Shown: positions 16,453 through 25,360, numbered from the stretch's first letter. The stretch: 37,458 bases of DNA from a bacterium (GCA_025774845.1 JALGZP010000043.1:1-37458); one strand, 5' to 3'. Notes: generated by a model from the sequence alone, not told the origin. Made by a program: numbers and translations.

Positions 16453-16481
16453 TTGACACTTGGGCTCAGATGGCCGATTAT
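16453..16481 (+). promoter_or_regulatory. promoter of the TetR-efflux operon
   Basis: -35 TTGACA (16453-16458) matches the consensus exactly; 17-bp spacer; -10 GATTAT (16476-16481), which has four of six consensus bases. Confidence 0.65.
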
Positions 16482-16489
16482 ATAACCAG

Positions 16490-16502
16490 TTAGTTTAACT
16501 AA
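16490..16502. promoter_or_regulatory. palindromic operator, likely TetR autoregulatory site
   Basis: TTAGTT-T-AACTAA is a perfect 13-bp palindrome with one central base, placed at about the transcription start and 20 bp before the tetR start codon. Binding there would block the operon promoter. Confidence 0.55.
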
Positions 16503-16522
16503 ATAGACGGTGAGGGCGTAAC

Positions 16523-17140
16523 ATGGCAATTTCAAAAGATTTGAAGAGTAGTAAGGAAAGGATTCTCTCGGCGGCACTGGATGAGTTCGCCGAACTCGGG
16601 CTCTCCGGGGCCCGGGTCGACAGTATCGCCGCCAAGGCGGGGATCAACAAGGCGATGATCTACTATCACTTTGACTCGAAGGAGGCCCTGTACGATGAGA
16701 TCCTCAAGGCCCACCTGGAGGCCGGGGTCACCGACCTGTCCAAGGAGATTACAGAAAGCATGGCGCTCGAGGATGCGCTCCGCGCTATAGCCCGCTACCA
16801 TGCCAGGGGCTTGAGAGCGAATGACAAGGTGAGCCGGATATTCCTCCGTGAGATCGCTGCCGGCGGTGAGCGTATCCAGAGCATTCTCCCCAACCTCGCG
16901 GGCAAAGAGGAGATCCGTGGCACGATCGTCCGTCTGATCGAAGAGGGCAAGCAGTCGGGCGAGTACCGCAACATCGACACACGTCACGCGGTTATCTCGT
17001 TTGTTGGAATGAGCATGTTCTATTTGATTATGGCTCCGATGGTAAACCAGATCTGGGGGATCGAAGATGAAACCGAATTCACCGAACAGAGAATCGAAGC
17101 GATCGTGGACCTTCTCATGCATGGACTTAAGGCCAGGTAA
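16523..17140 (+). CDS. TetR/AcrR-family regulator (CecR-like position)
   Basis: 205 aa. The N-terminus has the TetR helix-turn-helix: RILSAALDEFAELGLSGARVDSIAAKAGINKAMIYYHF, here split between positions 12 and 50, with the diagnostic YYHF-x-SKEALY. The C-terminal helical domain (about 60-205) would bind a small ligand. It heads an efflux operon whose order resembles E. coli cecR-ybhGFSR, so it is probably a local repressor that is released by a transported compound. A palindrome between its promoter and start codon fits autoregulation. The next gene overlaps its 3' end by 20 bp. The upstream ribosome binding site is weak (GGTGAGGG). Confidence 0.92.
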   Translation: MAISKDLKSSKERILSAALDEFAELGLSGARVDSIAAKAGINKAMIYYHFDSKEALYDEILKAHLEAGVTDLSKEITESMALEDALRAIARYHARGLRANDKVSRIFLREIAAGGERIQSILPNLAGKEEIRGTIVRLIEEGKQSGEYRNIDTRHAVISFVGMSMFYLIMAPMVNQIWGIEDETEFTEQRIEAIVDLLMHGLKAR

Positions 17141-18446
17141 GCTGGTCGCAGCGGTCTTCGTCGCCTGCGTGCTTGCAATGACGGCGGGAGTCGAAGGGCG
17201 TGATCTCAAGATTACCGAGGCGATAGACCTCGCGCTTGAGCATGACTACGGCATCAAGTCGGCGATGAGTGACTCGGACGCGGCGCGACTTGAGTACGCC
17301 GCGGCACGTGCCGGGAGATTCCCATCGCTCTCACTTGAGGCACGCTCAAGCCGCAAGGACGAAATCCCGAGTCTCGAACTCGAACCGCTCGGGATCACCA
17401 AGGAGATCGGCTCCGAGGAGATCCACCAGGCCGATGCCACTTTGAGTCTTCCACTTTTCACGGGAGGCAGAATCTCAGGCGCGATTCGAGCAAGCCGTGA
17501 GACGAGTCTCGCGGAGGCGTCGAGGGTGCGGGCCAAGCGAATGGGGACTGCCTATGGATGCAGGCGGGCCTATCTTGAGATGCTGCTCGCCGAAGCACTT
17601 GTCCGGAGCGCCGAGGCCTCACTCAGCCGCCTTGAGGCTATCGGGAGAGATGTCGGCGAATTGCACGAGAGCGGTATGGCAGATTCCATCGACATCTTTG
17701 AAGCGGGGATCGCCGCTGAGAGGGGAAGGCAGGCTCTGGCGGAAAAACTCGCCATGAGGGAGATTGCGGAGGCAAATCTTAAGACCCTGACGGGACTAAC
17801 TGAATCCGAGTCGGTTCGTCCAATCGACAATGTCGTACCACCTGATAAGCCGCTGGATGATGCGTTGGATCGCTCTATGCAGTCGGCGCGACCCGAGATC
17901 GATCAGCTCGCACACATGGCACGAGCCGCTGAGCACGCCGTGACCATTGCGACGGCGGACAACCTGCCATCGCTCGCAGCCTTCGGGGGTTATTCAATCG
18001 GGATGCCAAATCAGGATCTGTTTAACAATGAATGGAATGACTACATGATGGTGGGAGTGAGCATTACCTGGGACTTCAATCTTGCAGGGGCGACCGTGAG
18101 GACGAGGTCGGCAGCGCGGGAGCGGGCAAGATCGGCCCGTATCATGCAAGATGACCTGCTTGAGAGGCTCGCGCTTCAGCGTGAGATTGCAATCGAATCC
18201 GCCCAAAGGTCGTATGCAACCATGGAACATACGGGGCACCAGCTCGAACTTGCCAGACGCAGATTCGCACTTGCAGAGGAGCGACAGGGGGCCGGACTTC
18301 TCTCAGTAAACAGGCTTATCGAGATGGAGGATGACCTTAAGTCTTTAGAAGAACAATACCGCGCATCGATCATAGACTGCTATCTTGCCGAAACGGATTA
18401 CTTCTATTCAATGGGTTCAACCAGGATCTATGGAGGTCTGCGATGA
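17121..18446 (+). CDS. TolC-family outer-membrane efflux protein
   Basis: 441 aa from the ATG at 17121, which overlaps tetR by 20 bp; an upstream in-frame ATG at 17067 would add residues before the signal peptide and is less likely. Signal peptide LVAAVFVACVLAMTAGVEG. The protein shows two outer-membrane efflux repeats: an N-terminal ITEAIDLALEHDYGIKSA helix and FPSLSLEARSS strand, then NLPSLAAFGGYSIG with VGVSITWDFNLAGATVRTR and long coiled-coil helices. TolC trimers form the outer-membrane channel for tripartite pumps; here it would serve the adaptor and ABC transporter encoded downstream. Its inclusion in the operon is a difference from E. coli ybhGFSR, which has no tolC of its own. Confidence 0.9.
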   Translation: MDLRPGKLVAAVFVACVLAMTAGVEGRDLKITEAIDLALEHDYGIKSAMSDSDAARLEYAAARAGRFPSLSLEARSSRKDEIPSLELEPLGITKEIGSEEIHQADATLSLPLFTGGRISGAIRASRETSLAEASRVRAKRMGTAYGCRRAYLEMLLAEALVRSAEASLSRLEAIGRDVGELHESGMADSIDIFEAGIAAERGRQALAEKLAMREIAEANLKTLTGLTESESVRPIDNVVPPDKPLDDALDRSMQSARPEIDQLAHMARAAEHAVTIATADNLPSLAAFGGYSIGMPNQDLFNNEWNDYMMVGVSITWDFNLAGATVRTRSAARERARSARIMQDDLLERLALQREIAIESAQRSYATMEHTGHQLELARRRFALAEERQGAGLLSVNRLIEMEDDLKSLEEQYRASIIDCYLAETDYFYSMGSTRIYGGLR

Positions 18447-19330
18447 GACGGTTCCTAGTTGTATCAGCTCTCACGCTGCTGGGCTTAAGCCTGGTTTCAT
18501 GCGGTAACAACAATGGCGTGCCCGCTGGATCGGGATTTATCGAAGCAACCTCGGTCGTGGTCTCGGCCGAGACCGGCGGCAGGCTGGAGGCTCTTTACTT
18601 CGATGAGGGGAAGACAATACGCACGGGTGATACGATTGCGCTTATAGACACAACGACTGTGAGTCTTAAGCTGGATCAGGCACAGGCAAGGTTGGGCGCC
18701 GCGTGGACCCGGGAGAGCTCCGCCCGGCTCAAGATCGAAAAGGCGGATCTTGATAGTTCGCTGGCGCGCACCGATTTCCTCAGGCTTAAGAATCTCGTCG
18801 GCAAGGGATCGGTCAACCGGCAGCAATACGATCAGGCTGAGAATAAGTATCTCCAGACACGGCTTGCCCGGAAGACCGCTGGTGCATCGCTTGCAGGTGC
18901 ACGTGCCGACAGGAAGCGGGCCGAGACCGAGATAGCAATCCTTGAAAAGCAACTTGGTGATTGCCGGCCGGTTTCACCGCTGGCAGGAACAGTTGTGACC
19001 TCGTATGTTGAGCAGGGTGAACTCCTTGGTGTTGGAAAGCCTCTTGTGAAGATCGCACGACTCGATCCGGTCACGGTCAAGATCTACCTGCCACCGAGTA
19101 TGCTTACCAGCGTCAAACTTGGTGCACGGGCCGAAATCGATCCCGAAGATGGAAGGACCGAGCCCATAGCGGGAAAGGTGAGCTGGATCTCACCCGAGGC
19201 CGAATTCACACCGAAGAACGTTCAATCCCGGGAGGCGAGAGCCGACCTGGTCTATGCGGTCAAGATAACGATACCTAACCCTGAGCAGGTTCTGAAGATC
19301 GGGATGCCTGTAATGGTGAGGATACCTTGA
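18443..19330 (+). CDS. HlyD/YbhG-like periplasmic adaptor lipoprotein
   Basis: 295 aa, start overlapping the tolC stop by four bases (ATGA). The signal peptide ends in a lipobox with Cys20 (SLVSC), so the adaptor is probably lipid-anchored. It has the membrane-fusion layout: a split biotinyl-lipoyl domain (SGFIEATSVVVSAETGGRLEAL split by a hairpin; second half CRPVSPLAGTVVTSYVEQGEL), a coiled-coil hairpin between about 75 and 170 and a beta-barrel domain (VTVKIYLPPSMLTSVKLGARAEI). It would link the ABC permeases in the inner membrane to the TolC channel. Confidence 0.9.
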   Translation: MRRFLVVSALTLLGLSLVSCGNNNGVPAGSGFIEATSVVVSAETGGRLEALYFDEGKTIRTGDTIALIDTTTVSLKLDQAQARLGAAWTRESSARLKIEKADLDSSLARTDFLRLKNLVGKGSVNRQQYDQAENKYLQTRLARKTAGASLAGARADRKRAETEIAILEKQLGDCRPVSPLAGTVVTSYVEQGELLGVGKPLVKIARLDPVTVKIYLPPSMLTSVKLGARAEIDPEDGRTEPIAGKVSWISPEAEFTPKNVQSREARADLVYAVKITIPNPEQVLKIGMPVMVRIP

Positions 19331-19355
19331 ACGCAAACGTGGCGGAGATAAATCG

Positions 19356-20321
19356 ATGACACCCGGGAATACACCAGTTCCGATTGAGGTCAGGGGCTTT
19401 AAGAAGCTCTATGGCTCGATCGTTGCGGTCGATGGTATAGACCTCAGCCTGGGCAAAGCCGAGATTCTCGCGGTGGCCGGACCGGACGGGGCCGGGAAGA
19501 CAACGCTGTTTCGTTCGATCTGTGGTCTTGTCGATTTCACCGAGGGAAAGATAAGCGTCGATGGTTACCACATACCCAAAGACTTCGAAGCCGTCAAACC
19601 CATCCTTGGCTATATGCCCCAAATCTTTTCGCTCTACCCCGATCTCTCGGTTGAGGAGAACCTCGCGTTTTATGCGGGGCTTTTTGGACTCAGCCGTGAC
19701 GAGTTCCGGACCAAGAAAGAGCGACTCTATGAATTCTCGGGTCTCGGCGCTTTCGCCGACAGGAGGGTCCAGAACCTCTCCGGAGGGATGAAGCAGAAAC
19801 TGGCCCTGAGTTGCAACCTGATCCACAACCCCGAGATACTTGTCCTCGATGAACCAACAACCGGGGTGGATCCGCTCTCCAGAAGGCAGTTCTGGGACAT
19901 CCTCGCAGACTTGAAGAGAGAGGGCGCATCAATCCTGGTTTCGACACCCTATATGGACGAGGTTGGGCGGGCCGACAGGGCTATCTTCATGAACAGGGGA
20001 AAACTTCTGGCTGAAGGGACCCCGGAAGATCTGGTCAACCGGTATCAAGGCAGAGTCTATGAGGCTCCTGTAGAGGTGACGAGTGCCGGTATGCGGAAAC
20101 TCGATGGTCTCGGCATTAGGGCCGGCCGCTTTGGAGCCACGCTTCATATCTATACCCACGAAATGGTTGATGGTGGCTCGGTCACGACGGCGCTTGAGGG
20201 AGCTGGGCTCGCGCCGGGCGGGGTCAAGGAGATCGAACCGGGTCTTGAAGATGTCTTCATACAGCTGATGGGAGTGGAGCCCGGGAATGAGCATAACAGC
20301 GAAGGGGCAACCCATGATTGA
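19356..20321 (+). CDS. ABC transporter ATP-binding protein (first YbhF-like half)
   Basis: 321 aa, GGCGGAG upstream. It has all ABC ATPase motifs: Walker A GPDGAGKTT (Lys48), Q-loop MPQIFSLYPDLS, signature LSGGMKQK, Walker B ILVLDEPTTGVDP and H-loop region VSTPYMDE, in which the usual switch His is Thr or Pro (STPYMDE instead of T-T-H-x-M-D-E). The C-terminal 90 residues are an extra domain typical of drug/exporter ATPases. Together with the next gene it corresponds to the two fused ABC halves of E. coli YbhF. Energises export by the two permeases. The missing H-loop histidine suggests this site hydrolyses ATP poorly. Confidence 0.9.
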   Translation: MTPGNTPVPIEVRGFKKLYGSIVAVDGIDLSLGKAEILAVAGPDGAGKTTLFRSICGLVDFTEGKISVDGYHIPKDFEAVKPILGYMPQIFSLYPDLSVEENLAFYAGLFGLSRDEFRTKKERLYEFSGLGAFADRRVQNLSGGMKQKLALSCNLIHNPEILVLDEPTTGVDPLSRRQFWDILADLKREGASILVSTPYMDEVGRADRAIFMNRGKLLAEGTPEDLVNRYQGRVYEAPVEVTSAGMRKLDGLGIRAGRFGATLHIYTHEMVDGGSVTTALEGAGLAPGGVKEIEPGLEDVFIQLMGVEPGNEHNSEGATHD

Positions 20322-21054
20322 TAAGGCTGTTGTCGTAGAGGGTCTTACCCGGAAGTTCGGGGACTTTGTCGCCGTCCATCGCATAGACCTTAATGTCGAC
20401 TACGGTGAAATCTTCGGTTTCCTTGGGGCCAATGGAGCAGGCAAGACCACCGCGATCAGAATGCTTTGCGGGCTGCTGCTTCCGACAGCTGGGACAGGCA
20501 CGGTCAGCGGGTATGATATCATGACCGAACCGGAGAGGATCAAGCAGAGCATCGGTTACATGTCTCAGAAGTTTTCGCTCTATCCCGATCTCACGGGACA
20601 GGAGAATCTCAACTTCTACGGCATGGTCTATGGTCTCAATGGAGGCGAGCTCCGGAAGCGGATCGCTGATCTTACGGAGCGGCTTGGACTGGGAGATTTC
20701 ATCAAACGCCTCACGGGGTCGCTTCCCGTCGGGTGGCGCCAGCGAATCGCATTGGCCGCGGCGATCCTTCATGATCCGAAGATTGTCTTCCTCGATGAAC
20801 CGACGGGCGGAGTCGATCCCGTCTTCCGACGGCGCTTCTGGGATATTCTCTACGACATGGCCGAGCAGGGCACCACGCTCTTTGTCACAACCCATTACAT
20901 GGACGAAGCGGAATTCTGCCAACGTATATCGATCATGCATCGCGGTGGGATCGTAGAGGTCGGTCCGCCGCACGAACTTGTTGCGAAGTACGGCGAGAGT
21001 AATCTCGAGGAGACTTTTATCTCGCTGATATTGGAAAAGGAAACGAATGCATAG
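20314..21054 (+). CDS. ABC transporter ATP-binding protein (second YbhF-like half)
   Basis: 246 aa. The ATG at 20314 overlaps the previous stop by eight bases; an in-frame ATG at 20287 would add nine residues that are not typical of the family. Walker A GANGAGKTT, Q-loop MSQKFSLYPDLT, Walker B IVFLDEPTGGVDP and an intact H-loop THYMDE are visible. The signature is degenerate, SLPVGWRQR instead of L-S-G-G-Q, as in the YbhF/drug-exporter group. A dimer with the previous ATPase would combine one normal signature with one degenerate one, giving an asymmetric pump. Confidence 0.9.
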   Translation: MIDKAVVVEGLTRKFGDFVAVHRIDLNVDYGEIFGFLGANGAGKTTAIRMLCGLLLPTAGTGTVSGYDIMTEPERIKQSIGYMSQKFSLYPDLTGQENLNFYGMVYGLNGGELRKRIADLTERLGLGDFIKRLTGSLPVGWRQRIALAAAILHDPKIVFLDEPTGGVDPVFRRRFWDILYDMAEQGTTLFVTTHYMDEAEFCQRISIMHRGGIVEVGPPHELVAKYGESNLEETFISLILEKETNA

Positions 21055-22153
21055 CATCCGCTACATAGCCTTAAAGGAGATCAGGCATATACTGAGGGAT
21101 CCGAGGTCGCTCATGATCGCGATCCTGATGCCGCTCTTGATGACTCTCCTTTATGGCTATGCCATCAACCTCGATATTAAGAACATAAAGCTCGCCATCG
21201 TGGATTATGACAACACCGTGGAATCGCGTGACCTCGCAAGCAGGTTCTACAACTCCGGTTACTTTATAGGACCTGATGCAGTACCCACTCTTACAGATCC
21301 CGAAACAGTGTTAAGGCGTTCACAAGCCCACGCGATTCTGGCGATACGGCCGGGTTTTGGTGCAGCTCTTGAAGATGGAACACCGTACGATTTAGGGCTT
21401 GTCGTGGACGGGGCAGATGCCAACACAGCCACGGCCGCCGCGAGCTACGCCGAGATCGTGCTACAGAGTATGCTCGAGGATAGATTCCCTCCCGGATTTG
21501 AGATCCCGGGAGTTAGACTGTCCCAACAGATACTCTATAACCCCGATCTTAAGTCATCCCACTTCTTCGTCCTCGGACTTATCGCTATCATCCTTATGCT
21601 TGTATCGGCCCTTCTAACGTCACTTACGATCGCGCGGGAAAAGGAGACAGGCACGCTTGAGCAATTGCTCACGGCACCCGTAAAGCCGCGCGAGATCATC
21701 ATCGGAAAGATCATTCCATATATCGGTCTTGCAGGCCTTGACGGGCTCATTGTCTGGTGCTTCGCGGTGTTTCACTTCGGTGTCCCCGTTGCAGGCTCGA
21801 TGGCCCTCCTTGCATTCTTCGCCGTTATCTTTATCGTGGCCGCGCTTTCGATCGGTATCCTGGCCTCCACGCTCGCACGCACCCAGCAGGTAGCCATGAC
21901 CATAACGCTCACACTTACCATGATGCCGTCGGTCCTGCTTTCAGGCTTTGCCTTCGAGATAAAGAACATGCCCAGAATACTCCAGATGATAACACTGATC
22001 GTACCTGCACGATATTTCATAAGCATAATCCGAGGTGTGATGCTCAAGGGCTCGGGGCTCGCCACACTTTGGCCGCAGGCTGTCGGGCTTGCCGTGATCT
22101 CACTCTTGCTTCTCAGCCTTGCAGCCAAACGCTTCAAGGTAAGGATCGGGTAG
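21047..22153 (+). CDS. ABC-2 type permease (YbhS-like)
   Basis: 368 aa, overlapping the upstream ATPase gene by eight bases, with GGAAAAGG just before the start. The layout is the ABC-2 membrane family used by YbhS/YbhR: one N-terminal membrane helix (LMIAILMPLLMTLLYGYAINL), a large periplasmic domain of about 140 residues (IVDYDNT, VVDGADANTA), then five helices in the C-terminal half with the E-K-E-T-G-T-L-E-Q-L-L-T-A-P-V coupling segment. It forms the transmembrane pore with the next gene's product. Substrate unknown; E. coli YbhGFSR has been linked to drug and cation export. Confidence 0.92.
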   Translation: MHSIRYIALKEIRHILRDPRSLMIAILMPLLMTLLYGYAINLDIKNIKLAIVDYDNTVESRDLASRFYNSGYFIGPDAVPTLTDPETVLRRSQAHAILAIRPGFGAALEDGTPYDLGLVVDGADANTATAAASYAEIVLQSMLEDRFPPGFEIPGVRLSQQILYNPDLKSSHFFVLGLIAIILMLVSALLTSLTIAREKETGTLEQLLTAPVKPREIIIGKIIPYIGLAGLDGLIVWCFAVFHFGVPVAGSMALLAFFAVIFIVAALSIGILASTLARTQQVAMTITLTLTMMPSVLLSGFAFEIKNMPRILQMITLIVPARYFISIIRGVMLKGSGLATLWPQAVGLAVISLLLLSLAAKRFKVRIG

Positions 22154-22155
22154 CG

Positions 22156-23259
22156 ATGGGACGACGTAGAACCGTTCTTGCACTTGTTAAGAAGGAGTTC
22201 CTACAGGTCTTTCGCGATAAGATGATGATCCGCCTGATCTTCGTCGCACCTATATTGCAACTCCTTCTCCTCGGATATGCAGTCAACCTTGACGTCAGAC
22301 TGATTTACACGGCGGTCTTCGATCACGATCGTACCGAAATCTCACGCGAGTTCCTGCGCTCATTCTCCGCAGACGACTACTTCGTGATCGATGCCCCGGA
22401 CATACCCATCACTCAGGCTGAGAAAGGGTTCCGGGAGAACCGCTACAATGCAGCACTGGTGATTCCCGAGGACTTCTCCGAGCGGCTCGAAGCCGGTCAG
22501 GAAGCCCGGGTCGGCTTCTGGGTTGACGGTACTAATGCAAATGCGGCGGGTATCGCGATCGGCTATGCGGGACTTATCACCCAGAAGTTCAACGAGCGCA
22601 TGACACCACTCGAGCGCCCGATAACCTTACACAAGAAGTTTCTGTATAACCCCGAGGCAAAGACCATTTACTTCATGGTACCTGCTATTGTTGCGACACT
22701 GCTGACATCGTTAACTGTGATGCTGACATCGATGGCGATCGTGCGTGAGCGCGAGATGGGCACACTCGAGCAGGTCATGGTGACACCCATCTCAACACCG
22801 GCTTTCATCATGGGTAAGACCATTCCATTTGCCATACTCGGTTTCATCGAGATCACGGTCGCACTCGCTGTCGGGATCGCGTGGTTTAGAATCCCATTTG
22901 TGGGCTCACCGCTACTTCTCTATAGCCTCGCATTTGTGTACCTCTTTACCGTCCTGGGCGTGGGCATGTTCATATCAACCATATCCCACACCCAACAGCA
23001 GGCTATGTTCTTCGGCTGGTTCTTCTCGGTCTTTGCTATCCTCACATCCGGCTTCTTCACACCGGTTGCGAACATGCCGGCAGTGGTCCGATACATAACG
23101 CTTGCCAATCCGCTTCAGTACTTCATGAAGATAGTACGCGGCATAATAATGAAGGGGGCCACTGCCGGTGACCTCTATCGTGAGATCGCAGCCATGTTCG
23201 TGTTCGGTGCCGTCATTTTCAGCTTCTCCTGGATCCGCTTCTCCAAGCGCACCAAGTAA
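22156..23259 (+). CDS. ABC-2 type permease (YbhR-like)
   Basis: 367 aa from the ATG at 22156, two bases after the previous stop. Same architecture as the preceding permease: KEFLQVFRDKMMIRLIF leader helix, first membrane helix, periplasmic domain (VFDHDRTEIS, FWVDGTNANA), coupling motif EREMGTLEQVMVTPIS and five C-terminal membrane helices. The two permeases are paralogues, and the pair would make a heterodimeric exporter. Last gene of the operon; the next gene is convergent, 27 bp away, and no clear terminator was seen between them. Confidence 0.92.
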   Translation: MGRRRTVLALVKKEFLQVFRDKMMIRLIFVAPILQLLLLGYAVNLDVRLIYTAVFDHDRTEISREFLRSFSADDYFVIDAPDIPITQAEKGFRENRYNAALVIPEDFSERLEAGQEARVGFWVDGTNANAAGIAIGYAGLITQKFNERMTPLERPITLHKKFLYNPEAKTIYFMVPAIVATLLTSLTVMLTSMAIVREREMGTLEQVMVTPISTPAFIMGKTIPFAILGFIEITVALAVGIAWFRIPFVGSPLLLYSLAFVYLFTVLGVGMFISTISHTQQQAMFFGWFFSVFAILTSGFFTPVANMPAVVRYITLANPLQYFMKIVRGIIMKGATAGDLYREIAAMFVFGAVIFSFSWIRFSKRTK

Positions 23260-23286
23260 CGTGGTGTTCAAATGTTGTATGGCGCC

Positions 23287-24807
23287 TTACGGACAGCAGG
23301 AGCTCCCTACACTCTTGGCCTTAGGCCTCACTTGCTTTGCCTCTTGAGCCTGACCGGTGTCCCCGCAACCGGGCGCACAACCGGGTGTTTTGGTTTGCTT
23401 AGCTTCGACAGTCTCCGGCTTTGTAAGCTTCTCTCGTGAAAGCATGTGATCGAGATTTGCCGTTCCCAGTGCCCCGAGTGCAATCACCGTAGCGGAATGC
23501 TCGAGGTACTCGGGGATCACCTTGTCGTAGGTGTCCTCCGTAGTATGTATCGGATAGCGCACCGTGGAGTCGCCTCTCTGGTGCCACCAGAAACCCGGTA
23601 CCCCGGCTGCGAGAAAGACACTCTGATCGCTGCTTCCTATCGCGACCATCTTCCGCTTGCCCTCGCCGCCTTCGATTTCGACACCCTCTCCAATGTCCTC
23701 AGGGAGCAGTCCCATGGCCTTGAGGTCTTCGATCGTAAGCTCCTGCTCGCCTCCCGCCCCCAGCCCGCACCCTCCGGAGACCACAACTCGCTTCCTGGGC
23801 GAATCGCCGCAGGCCGGCTCCTCACCCTGCTCCAGTTTCTCAAGCTCCTCGGGATCAACCTCCACACGCTCAAGACTTCCGTCCGGCTGTTCTTTGAGCA
23901 TTACGGCGTATACGACAGGTCCGTCTTCTCCGAGAGATACCATCTCGCCATCCTGCGGGCAGCAGTTGGGGTCGCCCTTTAGAAGCCAGTCGACGAGCTC
24001 AACTTCAAATGGCATGTCGGTGTCCAGGTCCTTAACCGGCGCAAAGACCGCATCCAGATCGTCCTTGAGCGGTTCCGTCGCTGAAATACCCGAAATATGG
24101 TGAGTGCCCAGATCCATATTATACATCGCCGATATCCTGGGCATGAGCTCAGGGTGAGCGGCCACGTATCCTCTTGAACCGACGAGTCCCGATTCCTCAC
24201 CCGCAAACAGCACAAACCGGATTGTCCGCTTCGGCCGGGCACCGGATTTCACGAGTAGCCTTGCGGCCTCCATAACTGTGGCGGTGCCGGTACCGTTATC
24301 GAGTGCCCCGGTACCTATCGGCACTGAGTCGTAGTGGGCTCCAACAATCACATACTCATCCGGCGTCTCAGTGCCGGGAATGTCGGCAACCACGTTATAG
24401 ACCGGAACTTTGTCCGTGCCATCTCCCGACCTAAACACACCGGCTACCTTGCTAAAGAATCCCTTGGACCCGCCTTCTTCTGCGCGAGCGCTGACCTCGC
24501 CACACTGCTCAAGGTGTACATTTGAAAGCCCGAATTCCCTGAACTTCCTCTGTGCCCACTCACCAGTCTCTTGGTGGTTCTCACTGCCCGCGGGCCGTGC
24601 ACCGATCTCGTTTGCGAGATAGTCCAGATGTTCCATCGCGAGGTTCTCACTCTTGCTGGCTTCCGTTATCCGCCTGGTTATCTCCGGGTCGTGGACGGCT
24701 GAAGTCCCGACACCCTGAGAGCCGATTACCCCGTCAGCACCGGTGAGGATGACTGCAGCTACCGCCACCAGCATAAGCACAGGTATCGATTTCATTCTTC
24801 TCAACAT
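23287..24807 (-). CDS. exported M28 metallopeptidase with Cys-containing insertion
   Basis: 506 aa. The second of two adjacent ATGs (24807) is six bases from AGGAGGT. A signal peptide covers about residues 1-30. M28 zinc residues are complete: His158 (GAHYDS), Asp170 (GALDNGTG), Glu204/Glu205 (GEESG), Asp232 (NMDLG), His421 (IHTTED). Asp232 and His421 are 189 residues apart, against 78 in the other M28 peptidase of this window, so about 110 residues are inserted. The insert is acidic and holds Cys-Cys (PNCCPQDG) and further cysteines (PACGDS, GGCGLGAGG). The tail is also Cys-rich (TPGCAPGCGDTG, ending SSCCP). It follows the GNAT gene on the same strand with a 73-bp gap and may be cotranscribed. 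Activity likely; substrate unknown. Confidence 0.9.
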   Translation of the reverse strand: MLRRMKSIPVLMLVAVAAVILTGADGVIGSQGVGTSAVHDPEITRRITEASKSENLAMEHLDYLANEIGARPAGSENHQETGEWAQRKFREFGLSNVHLEQCGEVSARAEEGGSKGFFSKVAGVFRSGDGTDKVPVYNVVADIPGTETPDEYVIVGAHYDSVPIGTGALDNGTGTATVMEAARLLVKSGARPKRTIRFVLFAGEESGLVGSRGYVAAHPELMPRISAMYNMDLGTHHISGISATEPLKDDLDAVFAPVKDLDTDMPFEVELVDWLLKGDPNCCPQDGEMVSLGEDGPVVYAVMLKEQPDGSLERVEVDPEELEKLEQGEEPACGDSPRKRVVVSGGCGLGAGGEQELTIEDLKAMGLLPEDIGEGVEIEGGEGKRKMVAIGSSDQSVFLAAGVPGFWWHQRGDSTVRYPIHTTEDTYDKVIPEYLEHSATVIALGALGTANLDHMLSREKLTKPETVEAKQTKTPGCAPGCGDTGQAQEAKQVRPKAKSVGSSCCP

Positions 24808-24880
24808 CATCTTACCTCCTGTGTTTCATGATCCGGGATGGGTGTCTTCCCATCTCATCATCAGTCAGTTCCGTCTATCC

Positions 24881-25360
24881 CTACCCCAAACAACAGCCGG
24901 CAGGATTAAACAGGGGGTTAATCGACTTCATCATAACAACTGCGCTCTCCGGACAGATCGAGGCGAATTCTTCGGTAACCTTCACTTCATCCGGAACAGT
25001 CTTGCGGTCTACCGGGCTGAACCCAAACTGTTCGAAATACCGGGCCGCGTCGTCTGTAAGCAGAAAGACGCGTGTGAGTCCCTTTACCTCAGCCCACGCA
25101 AGGCGGTCATCGACAAGGGCTTTCCCCACCGATGTTCCGCGCCGGGTGATCGCGACAGCCACCGAGCGAAGGAGGCCGTATTGTCCACAGACCTCTATGC
25201 CTGCAACACCGACGATACCCTCCTCACGCGTGGCCACCGCATAGCCCTCTTCTATATGCTCGCCCACCCCGACAATCGGAAGACTGCAGGCTGTGAGCAG
25301 TCGCTCGACCGCACCGAGATCAGTAGATTGGGCTGCTCTTATCTTAAACATCGGACCCAT
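24881..25360 (-). CDS. GNAT acetyltransferase, ArsN2-like, with C-terminal Cys-Cys
   Basis: 159 aa, AGGGA upstream of the ATG. GNAT fold with LLRSVAVAITRRGTSVGKAL, the acetyl-CoA-binding turn, in which the second glycine of R-G-x-G is Ser, and FLLTDDAARYFEQFGF. The pattern of LLRS, LLT-x-x-A, F-x-x-x-G-F and EFASICPESA resembles the arsenic-resistance acetyltransferase family ArsN2; I assign this from motif memory. ArsN enzymes acetylate amine toxins such as the arsenical arsinothricin. The protein ends NPAGCCLG, a Cys-Cys tail I do not associate with the family. A site resembling the upstream MarR operator lies about 85-105 bp before the start. Toxin resistance is likely; the exact substrate is not shown. 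Confidence 0.75.
   Translation of the reverse strand: MGPMFKIRAAQSTDLGAVERLLTACSLPIVGVGEHIEEGYAVATREEGIVGVAGIEVCGQYGLLRSVAVAITRRGTSVGKALVDDRLAWAEVKGLTRVFLLTDDAARYFEQFGFSPVDRKTVPDEVKVTEEFASICPESAVVMMKSINPLFNPAGCCLG

Noticed and set aside
21757-22155. A long reading frame upstream of the second permease, in frame with it.
   Set aside because: It overlaps the first permease in another frame, its composition is not membrane-like, and the ATG at 22156 with two-base spacing gives a standard family start.
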